Assembly (NCBI RefSeq): GCF_041647995.1
Contig: NZ_JARRIB010000004.1
Location: 1-64,000, forward strand
Source of the DNA: Pyrococcus kukulkanii
GTDB taxonomy: Archaea; Methanobacteriota_B; Thermococci; Thermococcales; Thermococcaceae
Length of the DNA stretch: 64,000 bases
Reading direction: 5' to 3'
Shown here: piece after piece, positions 1-9,598 of the stretch
Layout: the number at the start of each line of letters is the position of its first letter
Numbering within the stretch: the first letter of the stretch is position 1
Notes under the pieces: model-generated
What the model was told of the DNA's origin: nothing
Databases searched by the model: none
Seen by the model: only the letters and a program-made list of their open reading frames with translations
Translations under genes and position numbers: made by a program

Positions 1-14
1 TGGCTGAGGTGGAA

Positions 15-70
15 CTCCCTACCGCCGATACAAAGTGACACACCTCTATACAAAATGAAGCGGTAGGGAG
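15..70. repeat. 10-bp perfect inverted repeat at the broken end of the calcium-binding gene
   Basis: CTCCCTACCG (15-24) and CGGTAGGGAG (61-70) are perfect inverted copies separated by 36 bases. The pair sits where the reading frame of the repeat protein breaks. It could be the end of a small mobile element or a hairpin; no transposase is visible. Confidence 0.45.
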
Positions 71-803
71 AAACGGCACCAATCCAAGATCTAAAGATAC
101 AGATGGAGATGGCCTAACAGATTACTATGAAGCAAGAAGTCTACAAACTAGCCCTAAATCCAAGGACACGGATGGAGACGGTTTAACAGATTATGATGAA
201 GTGAAAGTATTTAATACTGATCCAAAACTAAGTGACACTGACAGAGATGGACTATCAGACTACGATGAGGTAAAAGTTTTTGGATCTGACCCCAATGATC
301 GTGATTCTGATAGAGATGGAGTGATAGATGGAAAAGACTTAGCTCCGACTGGTAATGCAGTAGTTGAAGTGTACATTGAGGAATTCTTAGAAGTATCTAA
401 GGCTGATGCCATAAGTGGATATGGGGATCCATATTTCGTCATTGCGGTTTATGATGAGTCTGGAAATGTTGAACTCGGTAGGATCCAAACAGAGCCAGTT
501 ATAGATGCAGTGAAGTTAACAGGTTTAGGTCCATACTATATAGACGTTCCAGATGATTACAGCGGAGATATGTTTATAGTTGCTATAGCTGCCTATGATG
601 AAGATACATGGAATGAGGATGATTTATATGATATTAACCCTGACCCGCAATACTACAGCCTTGCAGTATACGTGCAAACTGAGAAAGTTTCGCCAAGTGG
701 TGTTCATGTTCCAGTCCCAATAGAAGGAGACGGAACAGGCGACAGAAATCCTGGAGAGAACGACGCTATTTTACGTGCTTGGGCGGTTTTAACTCTACAA
801 TAA
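39..803 (+). pseudogene. C-terminal part of a thrombospondin-type-3-repeat calcium-binding surface protein (broken or partial)
   Basis: The frame is open from 39 to the stop at 803, but an in-frame TGA at 36-38 precedes it and no good start is visible. An internal ATG at 201 would give 200 residues. The readable protein opens with four Asp-rich repeats of the type DTDGDGLTDYDE, a calcium-binding pattern of secreted proteins. A folded domain of about 140 residues without recognisable motifs follows. The repeats begin upstream of the ATG at 201, so that start is probably not native. The upstream end was most likely lost by frameshift or insertion, or lies outside the window in another frame. 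Confidence 0.6.
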
Positions 804-834
804 GCTCCTTTTCTTAAATTTTCCTTTTTGGAGC
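804..834 (+). terminator. Possible terminator with T-rich loop
   Basis: Directly after the TAA at 803, GCTCC (804-808) can pair with GGAGC (830-834). The bases between include long T runs, as in archaeal T-rich terminators. The stem is short, so this is only a candidate. Confidence 0.35.
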
Positions 835-923
835 CATTTAAATTGTTAATGAAGTTTTAGTGTCTATCTTCTTGCGACACCTTTAAAAAGCCCATGAATT
901 CCATGAAACTCAGGTGAGAGATT

Positions 924-1343
924 ATGGTCACTAAGAGACTTCCTGGGAAAGTTAGGCGGGCCCTTAGGGCGAGATATTATGATATTGAACCTAGAGCATG
1001 GATTGGGAAGAGGGGATTAGAGGAGAGCGTAATAAAGGAGATAGAGACACAACTAGCGAGGACTGGAGTTCTCAAAGTCGAGATTAGAAAAGGAGCTTTA
1101 ATTGCCACAAAAATGACGAGGAAGGAGATAGCCGAAAAGGTCGCAGAGCTAACTGACAGTGAACTCTTGGAGGTTAGGGGCAAAAGGTTTATATTATTCA
1201 AGCCGAGAGAGGGTTGGGAAAGGTATTTAAAGAGGCTCCAGATGAAGGAGCAATCAAAGAAGAAGGTTAAAGAAGAACCCGTTCGCAAGATCAAGCTTGA
1301 TATCCTTGAGTTCAGGAAGAAATTCAAAAGAGGGAGGGGTTGA
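924..1343 (+). CDS. YhbY/CRS1-type (CRM domain) RNA-binding protein
   Basis: 139 residues. The first ~95 match the CRM/YhbY fold, including the glycine loop WIGKRGLEE near residue 33 that precedes the RNA-binding surface. A basic Lys/Arg-rich tail follows. Family members bind rRNA during ribosome assembly, which fits the S19e gene starting 3 bases after its stop. A TATA-like CCTTTAAAAAGCC (about 879-891) and a GGTGAG ribosome site before the ATG support this start and place a promoter here for the operon. Confidence 0.85.
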   Translation: MVTKRLPGKVRRALRARYYDIEPRAWIGKRGLEESVIKEIETQLARTGVLKVEIRKGALIATKMTRKEIAEKVAELTDSELLEVRGKRFILFKPREGWERYLKRLQMKEQSKKKVKEEPVRKIKLDILEFRKKFKRGRG

Positions 1344-1346
1344 AGA

Positions 1347-1799
1347 ATGGCGACAGTTTATGATGTTCCCGGTGATCTTTTGGTTGAGAGGGTCGCTCAG
1401 AGGCTTAAGGAAATCCCCGAGATAAAGCCTCCGGAGTGGGCGCCGTTCGTTAAGACCGGAAGACACAAGGAGAGGCTTCCAGAGCAGGAGGACTGGTGGT
1501 ACTACAGGGTAGCCTCAATCCTTAGGAGGGTTTACATCGACGGTCCAGTTGGTATCGAAAGGCTCAGGACGTACTACGGTGGAAGGAAGAACAGGGGACA
1601 CGCTCCGGAGAGGTTCTACAAGGCTGGGGGTAGCATTATAAGGAAGGCCCTTCAACAGTTGGAAGCTGCCGGTTTCGTTGAGAAAGTCCCAGGTAAGGGC
1701 AGGGTTATTACCCCAAAGGGCAGGAGCTTCCTTGATAAGATAGCCACTGAGCTCAAGAAGGAGCTTGAGGAGGTTATTCCAGAGCTCAAGAAGTACTGA
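1347..1799 (+). CDS. rps19e: 30S ribosomal protein S19e
   Basis: 150 residues, the usual archaeal/eukaryotic S19e length. It begins [18 protein letters not shown] and has the conserved stretch [19 protein letters not shown] and the winged-helix part with [19 protein letters not shown]. It is a small-subunit head protein needed for 40S-type assembly. It lies in the same operon as the upstream CRM RNA-binding protein. Confidence 0.97.
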   Translation: MATVYDVPGDLLVERVAQRLKEIPEIKPPEWAPFVKTGRHKERLPEQEDWWYYRVASILRRVYIDGPVGIERLRTYYGGRKNRGHAPERFYKAGGSIIRKALQQLEAAGFVEKVPGKGRVITPKGRSFLDKIATELKKELEEVIPELKKY

Positions 1800-1842
1800 A
1801 ATGTTTTTATACTTCTATTTTAACAACTTTTAGGGATGTGCA

Positions 1843-2124
1843 ATGGTTAGGATAAGGGCTTCTAAGTTGAGGGATGTTGAGCTAATTACGGACACGGGAG
1901 TAAGACTTGGGTGGATCTATGACATACTCTTCGATGAAGATGGTAGCCAGGGAGAAAAGGGGGAGATACTTGCAATTCTTGCGGATCCAGATGAAGATCT
2001 AGACTTAAGCTCCTTCGTTGTAACGGAAGATGGATTGCTTGTAATCCCCATGAGGGCAGTTAAGAGCATTGGAGAAGTTATAGTTGTTGATTCCAACGAA
2101 TTGGCAAAAGTTGCGAGGAAATGA
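1843..2124 (+). CDS. PRC-barrel domain protein
   Basis: 93 residues forming one PRC-barrel: MVRIRASKLRDVELITDTG, then GWIYDILFDED and a strand-rich second half ending KSIGEVIVVD. In Archaea such stand-alone domains are common, and some act as cell-division or RNA-linked adaptors. Its exact role is unknown. A TATA-like TTTTTATACTTC lies just before it. Its end overlaps the next gene by 4 bases (ATGA), so the two are probably co-translated. Confidence 0.8.
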   Translation: MVRIRASKLRDVELITDTGVRLGWIYDILFDEDGSQGEKGEILAILADPDEDLDLSSFVVTEDGLLVIPMRAVKSIGEVIVVDSNELAKVARK

Positions 2125-2726
2125 TCAGGCGGTTGTTTCCTCAGGAAGGTAAGGTGTATGAGACTCTCCTCGTTACTTCTTCTAACTTAACCCCTGTTGG
2201 TGTGCGTAGGAAAAATAACTGTCTATTCTTTAGGATCTTTGAAGGGAAAAGCTATCGGGATTTACTACGGAATACAGAAGCAGTTATCCAAATAATACCA
2301 GATGCGGAATTCCTTGTTTCCGTAGCTTTTAACATATTTCCTAGGATAGAGTTTTTACCTTCCCAGGAAGTCAGGATTAGAAGAATTAAAGGATATCCTT
2401 GGATTGAGGGATACGTGGAATGTAAAAAAATAGTAGTAGTTGATTCTTTGGGCAGAAGCAAAGCTCTGGATTGTGTTTTTGAGCCGGTCTATGTTGGTAT
2501 GGTCAAGGCTATTCCAACCCCAATAAGCAGAGCTGACAATGCTTTACTTGAGTTGGGGGTTCTTGCAAGTAGGTTATTAGTGGGGTATTCTAAGGGCTCT
2601 TCAGAGACTGAAAAACTCAAGCTTAAGGTTAGGGAACTTTATAGGTTATATAAAAAATTGGGGGGTAGATCGGATATTGCGGAGGAAATATACATGTTGG
2701 CTATGCGAGGATCAGATGGAGAGTAG
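2121..2726 (+). CDS. DUF447 (flavin-reductase-like fold) family protein
   Basis: 201 residues, recognised as the archaeal DUF447 family. It has an N-terminal half resembling a split-barrel FMN-binding domain (ETLLVTSSNLTPVGVRR) and a helical C-terminal half. The reaction is unknown. The start overlaps the PRC-barrel stop (ATGA). The 3' end overlaps by 26 bases the convergent gene on the other strand. Family assignment is fairly sure, function is not. Confidence 0.75.
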   Translation: MIRRLFPQEGKVYETLLVTSSNLTPVGVRRKNNCLFFRIFEGKSYRDLLRNTEAVIQIIPDAEFLVSVAFNIFPRIEFLPSQEVRIRRIKGYPWIEGYVECKKIVVVDSLGRSKALDCVFEPVYVGMVKAIPTPISRADNALLELGVLASRLLVGYSKGSSETEKLKLKVRELYRLYKKLGGRSDIAEEIYMLAMRGSDGE

Positions 2727-4236
2727 CCTCCTCTCCTGGTTCTAATTTGTCAATTTGCCATATTACAATATTCCCTTCAACCCTTACTGTCCCCTTCTCA
2801 GCCCAGGCTTCTTCCACGGTTGCCAGTTTTTCATACTTGAACTCTTTCAATGGAGCCAAGCGTGGCGCTTTAATTTTGATGAAGTAGTACCTCCCGATTT
2901 TGTCCTCCACAACGATTGGTCTAAAGAAGGCAAGGTATGAGCTTATCCCTAAGGTAATAACGAATACAATAATTAGCCCTATGAGTCCCTTATCTATCTT
3001 CTTGCCCTCCTTAACAACTGGGGTTGCAGTTTCCGTCTTAAAAATAGTTGTGGTTATAGTGGTTGTGGTTGTAGACGTTTCAACCTCTTGCTTAAGGGGT
3101 GGTTTAATGGTTATCGAGGTCGCGGATGGTAAATATTTAATGCTATTGGCCTCTACTTTTATCTTCCCATATCCAACTTCAGATAAGTTAAACTCGCATA
3201 TTCCCTCTTCGTTCGTTACTCCATAAAAAGTTCCCCTTTCTGAAGTTACCTCCACCGTTATACCTTTGATGGGCTTTCCAGTGGAATCTAGAACTTTGAT
3301 CTTTAAGGAGGAATTCTTAACGATGGGGACCACTATTGGCCTTTCTACGGTTATCAACTTCTCCGAGATTACTCCATCTAAATTCACCCTTATGAGGTAA
3401 GTGCCTGGGGAGTTAACGGGGTACATTACAACGCCATTTTCGTCCGTGTACATTGTGGTGTTTCCTATTGTGACTTCAATGTTCTTAACGGGCGTTCCTT
3501 TTTGAGTAACCTTAACGATAATCTCTCCGTTTTCGAAATATGCCTCGTAGGTTAGGGGCCTTCTAAATACAGTGAAATTAAAGGTTGTGTTCTTGATTCT
3601 ATTATAGAAGTTTGCCGAGAATATTACAGAGTAGTTTCCGATTTCAGGCCTTGGAATAATGATATTTTCGCTCCAAGATTCCCAGGGTTTTATCATTGGT
3701 CTGTAGTTTACTTCCTTCAATACTTGGCCATCTTTTAATATCACTATTTTTGCATTCCCATATAGTAGGACGTTTGAGTTTGAGTTTATTGAAACAACCA
3801 TAGAGACATTCCGCCCATAGATTACCATTACTGGCCCCTGAATCCTGAGGGTGTAGTTTATGACCGATTTGACCTTTAATTTGAGATAATCCTCCGCTAT
3901 GTAGTTCCCAAGTTTTCCTACAACTGTTAGCTTGTAAACCCCTGCTTCGGGTTTTATTAGATACGCTTTAAGGGTTATATTTGCAGTTGTGTTTGGGGGG
4001 ATTGATCTGATAAATCCCTGAGTGAATAAGATGCCCTTGACCTTATTGAACACGAAAACAGTCACGTTTTCTGCAGTCGAGTTCCCTACATTCGTAATGG
4101 TAACGTTAAAGGTAAGCGTGTCCCCAGGCTTTCCTTCGATTTCTTTTGGGGTTGCTTCAATTATTAAAACGGGTTGAGCATATACTGGGAGAAGTATTGT
4201 TGCAAATAGAACGATGACCATTATAACTTTCTTCAT
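2701..4236 (-). CDS. Secreted surface protein with CARDB/Ig-like repeats and a C-terminal membrane anchor
   Basis: 511 residues. A signal peptide spans 1-20 (ends LLPVYA). Beta-rich modules of the CARDB/NEW3 type follow ([21 protein letters not shown]), then carboxypeptidase-regulatory-like modules ([19 protein letters not shown]). A Thr-rich stretch of about 20 residues lies just before a membrane helix near 425-445, and about 65 more residues follow the helix. This is typical of an archaeal envelope protein on a glycosylated stalk. The partner is unknown. The stop side of hjc overlaps the start by 4 bases. Confidence 0.75.
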   Translation of the reverse strand: MKKVIMVIVLFATILLPVYAQPVLIIEATPKEIEGKPGDTLTFNVTITNVGNSTAENVTVFVFNKVKGILFTQGFIRSIPPNTTANITLKAYLIKPEAGVYKLTVVGKLGNYIAEDYLKLKVKSVINYTLRIQGPVMVIYGRNVSMVVSINSNSNVLLYGNAKIVILKDGQVLKEVNYRPMIKPWESWSENIIIPRPEIGNYSVIFSANFYNRIKNTTFNFTVFRRPLTYEAYFENGEIIVKVTQKGTPVKNIEVTIGNTTMYTDENGVVMYPVNSPGTYLIRVNLDGVISEKLITVERPIVVPIVKNSSLKIKVLDSTGKPIKGITVEVTSERGTFYGVTNEEGICEFNLSEVGYGKIKVEANSIKYLPSATSITIKPPLKQEVETSTTTTTITTTIFKTETATPVVKEGKKIDKGLIGLIIVFVITLGISSYLAFFRPIVVEDKIGRYYFIKIKAPRLAPLKEFKYEKLATVEEAWAEKGTVRVEGNIVIWQIDKLEPGEEATLHLILA

Positions 4237-4601
4237 TCTTTCTCCCCCAATGTTTTTTGTATTCCGAGTATTATATCTATAGGTAAACCTTCGTTAACAT
4301 GGAGGGTTACCTTCTCATCCTTTTTTAATTCTACAAACCTCCAACCCCTTCCTATGAACTTGACAGCTAATATAGGGGTACCACCAAATTTGCTCGCAAA
4401 GTCTCTTACCCTTTCAACTTCTTCCTTCTTGATTGATAGTTTCTCTTTCCTCGTAGATTTTACCTCTATGCATAAGTACCTGTTTCCATTGCCGGCAACT
4501 ATATCTACTTTCTTACTACCAGCAGACCTTATAACTGCAAATCCATACTTTTCTAATAACCTTATTAGCTCTCTTTCGGCGTTCGCCCCTTTTCTGTACA
4601 T
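4233..4601 (-). CDS. hjc: Holliday junction resolvase Hjc
   Basis: 122 residues, the normal Hjc length. It begins [20 protein letters not shown] and has the nuclease core [12 protein letters not shown] followed by [12 protein letters not shown]. This supplies the catalytic Glu (N-terminal helix), Asp and Glu-x-Lys of the restriction-endonuclease-like fold. It cuts four-way junctions during recombination. It is divergent from the Lhr-type helicase across about 50 bases, a neighbourhood that fits DNA repair. Confidence 0.95.
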   Translation of the reverse strand: MYRKGANAERELIRLLEKYGFAVIRSAGSKKVDIVAGNGNRYLCIEVKSTRKEKLSIKKEEVERVRDFASKFGGTPILAVKFIGRGWRFVELKKDEKVTLHVNEGLPIDIILGIQKTLGEKE

Positions 4602-4650
4602 GTAATATCCTTATATGGGCTATCTTTTTAAGTTGCTCTCCCTTGTCACT

Positions 4651-7386
4651 ATGATGCACATATTACTAAGGAAGGCAATTAAGGAGAAGTTTGGGAAGCT
4701 TAATAGTCTCCAATTAGAGGCTTTCAGGGTTATAGCGGGAGAGAAGAAAAGTGCTCTTATCGTAGCCCCTACCGGGAGCGGAAAGACTGAAGCTGCTATA
4801 CTTCCGATTTTTGAGATAATAATGAGAGAAAATTTACCTCCAATATCCGCACTATATATAGCCCCACTTAAGGCTTTAAACAGAGATTTACTGGAAAGGA
4901 TAAAATGGTGGGGAGAGAAGTTAGGAGTGAGCGTTGAAGTTAGGCACGGTGATACTCCTCAATCAAGAAAGGCTAAACAAGTTAAGAATCCTCCCCACAT
5001 CTTAATAATAACCCCCGAAACTCTTCCTATATTGCTCACGATGAAGTCCCTCAGGCAGTTTTTAAAGAACGTTAAGTTCGTTGTAGTGGATGAAGTCGTT
5101 GAGCTGGTCGATAATAAGAGAGGTGTTCAGCTAGCCTTAAACTTGGAAAGACTTTCTCTAATAGCGGATTTCATTAGGATAGGGTTATCGGCTACAGTTG
5201 GGAATGAGGAAGAAATAAGAGAGTGGCTAAAGGCTGACGTCATAATAAAGCCAAAAGTTAAGAAGAGATACAAATTCCACGTCCTCTACCCTAAGGTAGA
5301 AGAAGACGATGTAAAGCTTTCTGAGCAATTAAAAGTCCCTCCAGAAGTCGCTGCTAGACTTAGGGCTCTTTGGAATATAGTGGAGAAATCCAACAGAGCC
5401 TTAATATTTGTAAATACTAGGCAATTCGCTGAGGTGTTATCTCATAGGTTAAAGGTGTGGGGGAAGCCTGTGGAAGTTCATCACGGTAGCCTTTCGAGAG
5501 AGGCTAGAATTGAGGCCGAGAAGAAGTTAAAAGAAGGAAAAATCAAGGCATTAGTCTGTACATCTTCGATGGAGCTTGGGATTGACATTGGAGATGTTGA
5601 CGTTGTTGTCCAATACATGAGCCCTCGACAAGTTAATAGGCTAATCCAGAGGGCCGGGAGAAGCAAGCATAGATTGGGGGAAACAAGTGAAGCATATATA
5701 ATAGCGGTAACCCCTGAAGATTATCTTCAAAGCCTTGTAATAGCTAAGAGAGCTTTGGAAGGGAAATTAGAGCCTGTAAAACCCTATAAAAACGCATTAG
5801 ATGTTTTGGCTCATTTTATAGTTGGGTTAGTAATTGAGTATAATAAAGTTGACATTCATGAGCCGTATACGATAGCAAAACGGACCTATCCTTATAGGGA
5901 CTTGAGTTGGGAGGACTATCTCTCTGTTATCAGCGTTCTTGAAGATGCGAGGATAATAAGGCGAGAAAATAATGTGATTAAGCTTAGGAAAGGGGCATAT
6001 AGGTATTACTTTGAGAACTTGTCAACGATACCAGATGAGGTCAATTATAGTGTGATTGATGCAGTCTCAGGCAAATTCATAGGGAGGCTTGACGAGAACT
6101 TTGTGATGGATCTTGAGGAGGGAATGGAATTTATTATGCATGGGAGAAGCTGGCTAGTCCTTGAGATAGATGAAAAGAACAGGCTTATAAAAGTTAGGGA
6201 AAGCAGTAACGTTGAAGGAGCAATTCCAAGTTGGGAAGGGGAATTAATTCCAGTTCCCTATGAAGTGGCAGTTGAAGTAGGGAGGTTGAAGAGGCTCTTA
6301 GCCTATGATTTAAGGGGAGCTAAGGAACTCGTTAGGGGAGTTGATTTTGATGTTAAGGATTTGGAAATTGTACGAAACGAAATAATGGAACTATATTCAA
6401 CGGATAGAGACATTGTGATTGAGGTCGTTGGTAAAACAACTGTCATACACGCCGATTTTGGCAATAAGGTAAATGAGGCATTAGCAAAGCTCATTTGGAC
6501 TTTACTGTCCTCAAAATATGGTAACATATTTTCAATAAGGTCATATGCGCATGCGATAGTAATAAGATCTCCATTCACCTTGAATCCAAAAGACATTGAG
6601 GAGATCTTGCAGATAGGGCCTAACATAGGGGGAATTATAATTAGGGGGATAAAATTTGGCCCCATATATAGGTGGAAGACGTTGAATGTCGCAAGAAGAA
6701 TCGGAGCAATAGCTAGGGATGCAAAGATTAAACGTGTTGAAAGGTTATTCGAGGGAACAGTAGTGGAGTTCGAGGCAATCAATGAAATCCTGCAGGAGAA
6801 AGTTGACATTAAAAATGCAACTTTGGTGCTTTCCAGGGCAAAAAGCGGGGAAATAAGAATCAGATCGGTCATGAGAGAGAAGTTGAGCAAAACTGCTCAA
6901 CAGTACGTTAAGTTTGTGGGAGAATTCCTACTGACCCTTCCGCTTACGGAAGAAGAGATTGAAGATATGTTTTACAAATCCCTTCTTGAGAAGGATATAG
7001 TCATGGTCTGCACCAATTGTGGATGGTATTGGAAAACAAAGGTTGGAAGGGTTATCGAGAGGAAGGACTTAAGATGCCCCAAATGCGACTCAATGATGCT
7101 TGCTCCTCTACATCCTATTGATGCGGAAGCCTTTGTTAAGGCGTTGAAAAAAATAAAGCATAGAGAGCAGGTGGATAAAGAATTAGAGCGGGCGTACCTT
7201 AGGGGAATAAAAGCTGCTGATTTATTCATTTCTTACGGGGAGGATGCCCTATTGGCCTTAGCGACATATGGGGTGGGAGTTGAGGGAGCATCAAGAGTTC
7301 TTGGGAATGTTCCAAGAAATCAATTAATTCGTGAGTTAATGAAGCTAGAAAAGAACTACATAAAAACAAGGAAGTTCTGGGACTAA
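4651..7386 (+). CDS. lhr: Lhr-type superfamily 2 ATP-dependent DNA helicase
   Basis: About 911 residues. Walker A is APTGSGKTEAA, followed by the two RecA domains with SATVG (motif III) and LIQRAGRSKHR (motif VI). A winged-helix and DEAD-associated region comes next, then a C-terminal zinc pair (CTNCGW ... CPKCDS). Motif II reads DEVV where Lhr proteins usually have DEIH or DEVH. An upstream in-frame ATG at 4615 exists, but a TATA-like CTTTTTAAG at about 4622-4630 lies between the two, so the MM at 4651 is a likelier near-leaderless start. It is divergent from hjc. Confidence 0.85.
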   Translation: MMHILLRKAIKEKFGKLNSLQLEAFRVIAGEKKSALIVAPTGSGKTEAAILPIFEIIMRENLPPISALYIAPLKALNRDLLERIKWWGEKLGVSVEVRHGDTPQSRKAKQVKNPPHILIITPETLPILLTMKSLRQFLKNVKFVVVDEVVELVDNKRGVQLALNLERLSLIADFIRIGLSATVGNEEEIREWLKADVIIKPKVKKRYKFHVLYPKVEEDDVKLSEQLKVPPEVAARLRALWNIVEKSNRALIFVNTRQFAEVLSHRLKVWGKPVEVHHGSLSREARIEAEKKLKEGKIKALVCTSSMELGIDIGDVDVVVQYMSPRQVNRLIQRAGRSKHRLGETSEAYIIAVTPEDYLQSLVIAKRALEGKLEPVKPYKNALDVLAHFIVGLVIEYNKVDIHEPYTIAKRTYPYRDLSWEDYLSVISVLEDARIIRRENNVIKLRKGAYRYYFENLSTIPDEVNYSVIDAVSGKFIGRLDENFVMDLEEGMEFIMHGRSWLVLEIDEKNRLIKVRESSNVEGAIPSWEGELIPVPYEVAVEVGRLKRLLAYDLRGAKELVRGVDFDVKDLEIVRNEIMELYSTDRDIVIEVVGKTTVIHADFGNKVNEALAKLIWTLLSSKYGNIFSIRSYAHAIVIRSPFTLNPKDIEEILQIGPNIGGIIIRGIKFGPIYRWKTLNVARRIGAIARDAKIKRVERLFEGTVVEFEAINEILQEKVDIKNATLVLSRAKSGEIRIRSVMREKLSKTAQQYVKFVGEFLLTLPLTEEEIEDMFYKSLLEKDIVMVCTNCGWYWKTKVGRVIERKDLRCPKCDSMMLAPLHPIDAEAFVKALKKIKHREQVDKELERAYLRGIKAADLFISYGEDALLALATYGVGVEGASRVLGNVPRNQLIRELMKLEKNYIKTRKFWD

Positions 7387-7459
7387 TCCATACCAAAAGA
7401 CCTTTATACTTTGTAAAATTCCTAAACTTAAGGATCATTAAATAACGGGGGATGGGGCG

Positions 7460-9541
7460 ATGAGAAAGGTTAGTGCTTTAATTTTACTCCTGGTAATGTC
7501 ATCAATGTTATTAATTCCGGCCGTTAGGGCAGGAACGTATTACTCAAAGCTTTCGACCGTAGGTCTAAAACTTGGGGGAGTACTAAAGTTTGGGGATTAT
7601 GAGGTAAAGTTCAAGGACGTTACAAGCACTTGGGACAAGGTGATGATAGATATATATCATGGAGGGACCCTCGTAAAATCTCTAACCTTGCAAGAGGGAG
7701 AGCAAGGATATTATCCTTCCCAGGATGACGCAAAGATTATAGTAAAGATCTCAGGAATATGGGAAGATAAGGGAGTTGTTTATATTACAGTCTCAACACC
7801 CATGAAGATCCTTGAAGAGAAGCTTGTACTAAGTGAGGGCTCTTCATATACACTTCCTTCCCTGTTCCCACGGTACACGTTTAAAGTAGTCGATATACCC
7901 GAAGATGATAAGGTAAAAGTTAAAGTTACATATCCTGATGGCACTTCTGTGTACAAAGTTCTTGACAAAACTACTCCAATCCAGGTCTCATACAAGGTTT
8001 CGAGCGAACTAACTCAATCCCCAGTTGTTGTGGTTGAACTTGTTGAGGCAAAAAAGAACGATGAAGCCGTAGTCAATATTTATGTCCCCGAACTGTTTTT
8101 CACTAATCCCCAAGTCATAAACCCTGGGGAAGAGGAGGAAGGGCAACCTGTTGAAGAGGCAGATATAGTTCAGTCCGTCTATGAAGGAATTCTGTACGTT
8201 GGGGAAAGCTTAACGGTGGAATACAATAGCACAATATACAAAATAAACCTCGTCAGTGTCGGTTATTACTCAAGGTTTAAGCTCTTGGACTCTAACGGTA
8301 ACCTCATGGAAGAATTTACGATACGAGAAGGGACTGGTTACACATCAACTAAGGCTCCAATAAGAGTCGAGATTCCCCCAAATGGAGTCGATTTAACGTA
8401 CAATAGGACATATATAAAGGTCTACACTCCAGTAGGAGGAGTGGCTAAGCCCATTATAAGGGAAGCGAAAGTTACTGCCGAGTTAAGTGTTAGCGAAAAA
8501 TCCCTTCTATTGGGAGGAGACGAGTTAATAGTGTTCATAAAGGTTAAGAACGTAGGAAAAGGCAACGCCTTCCAAGTTAAAGTGATAGCGCCAGTTCCGA
8601 ATAACTTTGAATTAAGGAGTGGAATTGGAGCGTGGATTCTTAGTAGACTTGAGCCCTTCTCCGAGATGCCAGTGCTAGTTTATACATTAAAACCAAAGGC
8701 GGTGGGTACGTATACCCTTGGTCCCGTTGTAGTGGAGTATTACGATGAAGCCGGGAAGAAAGTTACAGTTAAGTCGAACATAATAGAGAAGATAACCGTG
8801 TATTCGACGCCTCAAATTAAGTTAAAGGCCGCTGGGTTCTCGAATTCGTCATGGTCTAATTACATAAAGACAGAGGAGAACTCTACGATAAAGCTGAGGT
8901 TTGTAGTATCGGCGACTGGGGCAAACCCCGAATATGAGTTTATAAAGAATGCAAAGCTCACCGTTAATCTTGGGGGATTTTTAGATGGTGAAGATGAGAT
9001 ATACTTAGGGACGATAAAGGCTGGAGAGGAAAAAGTAGTTGACGCTCAATACTTGGTATTGAAACAAGGGCTTTATCCAGTTAGCGTTGCATTAAAATAT
9101 CAAGACCCCTTGGGCAATTGGCATATTGTTAATTATCCGAACTTGGTCTTGGTTGATAGCGTACCTCCAAAAGTGAAGGTGTTGGTCAAAACCGAAACCA
9201 AAGTCATCGAAAAGCTACCATCACCAGAAGAACTTCCAACTATAGTCGAGGATATCCTTAAACAACAGAGTAATCCAGCTCCCCTGGCTTCAAGGATCCA
9301 GAATGTGACTGCAAAGTTCACCACTCCCAAAAAAGAACCAAACTATAAAGCGATAGCAACAGTACTTGGTGCTCTTGTCGTTGTCCTTGGTCTGGTGGCA
9401 ATAGGCACTGGATATTATATGACAAAGTACAAGGAAGAGCTAAGGAAGCTTCGGGCTAAAAAGAAAAAGCCCAGGCCAGGTGGTCTCCCAAAGAGGTCTG
9501 AGGATGAAAAGGAAGTCAAAGAAATAAATGTTGTTCAATAA
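7460..9541 (+). CDS. Secreted COG1361/S-layer-like protein with C-terminal membrane anchor
   Basis: 693 residues. The signal peptide is 1-24 (ends IPAVRA). Many beta modules follow, with a CARDB-like unit around 340-440 (VFIKVKNVGKGNAFQVKVIA). A membrane helix lies near 633-657, followed by a short Lys/Arg-rich inner tail. This topology fits an S-layer-associated or envelope protein. Purine-rich GGGGGATGGGGCG precedes the ATG. It opens a plus-strand run of surface genes that continues to 22.7 kb. Confidence 0.7.
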   Translation: MRKVSALILLLVMSSMLLIPAVRAGTYYSKLSTVGLKLGGVLKFGDYEVKFKDVTSTWDKVMIDIYHGGTLVKSLTLQEGEQGYYPSQDDAKIIVKISGIWEDKGVVYITVSTPMKILEEKLVLSEGSSYTLPSLFPRYTFKVVDIPEDDKVKVKVTYPDGTSVYKVLDKTTPIQVSYKVSSELTQSPVVVVELVEAKKNDEAVVNIYVPELFFTNPQVINPGEEEEGQPVEEADIVQSVYEGILYVGESLTVEYNSTIYKINLVSVGYYSRFKLLDSNGNLMEEFTIREGTGYTSTKAPIRVEIPPNGVDLTYNRTYIKVYTPVGGVAKPIIREAKVTAELSVSEKSLLLGGDELIVFIKVKNVGKGNAFQVKVIAPVPNNFELRSGIGAWILSRLEPFSEMPVLVYTLKPKAVGTYTLGPVVVEYYDEAGKKVTVKSNIIEKITVYSTPQIKLKAAGFSNSSWSNYIKTEENSTIKLRFVVSATGANPEYEFIKNAKLTVNLGGFLDGEDEIYLGTIKAGEEKVVDAQYLVLKQGLYPVSVALKYQDPLGNWHIVNYPNLVLVDSVPPKVKVLVKTETKVIEKLPSPEELPTIVEDILKQQSNPAPLASRIQNVTAKFTTPKKEPNYKAIATVLGALVVVLGLVAIGTGYYMTKYKEELRKLRAKKKKPRPGGLPKRSEDEKEVKEINVVQ

Positions 9542-9598
9542 TTCCCTTATCATAAATTTTATTTACAATACATTTTAATTTTCTTGGGAGGGAAAATT

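Noticed and set aside
201-230. ATG at 201 as the true start of the calcium-repeat protein
   Set aside because: Repeats of the same type continue upstream of it in frame from about 90, and no ribosome site precedes it.
4615-4650. ATG at 4615 as start of the Lhr-type helicase
   Set aside because: It lies before a likely TATA box and has no ribosome site; homology-like sequence starts after 4651.
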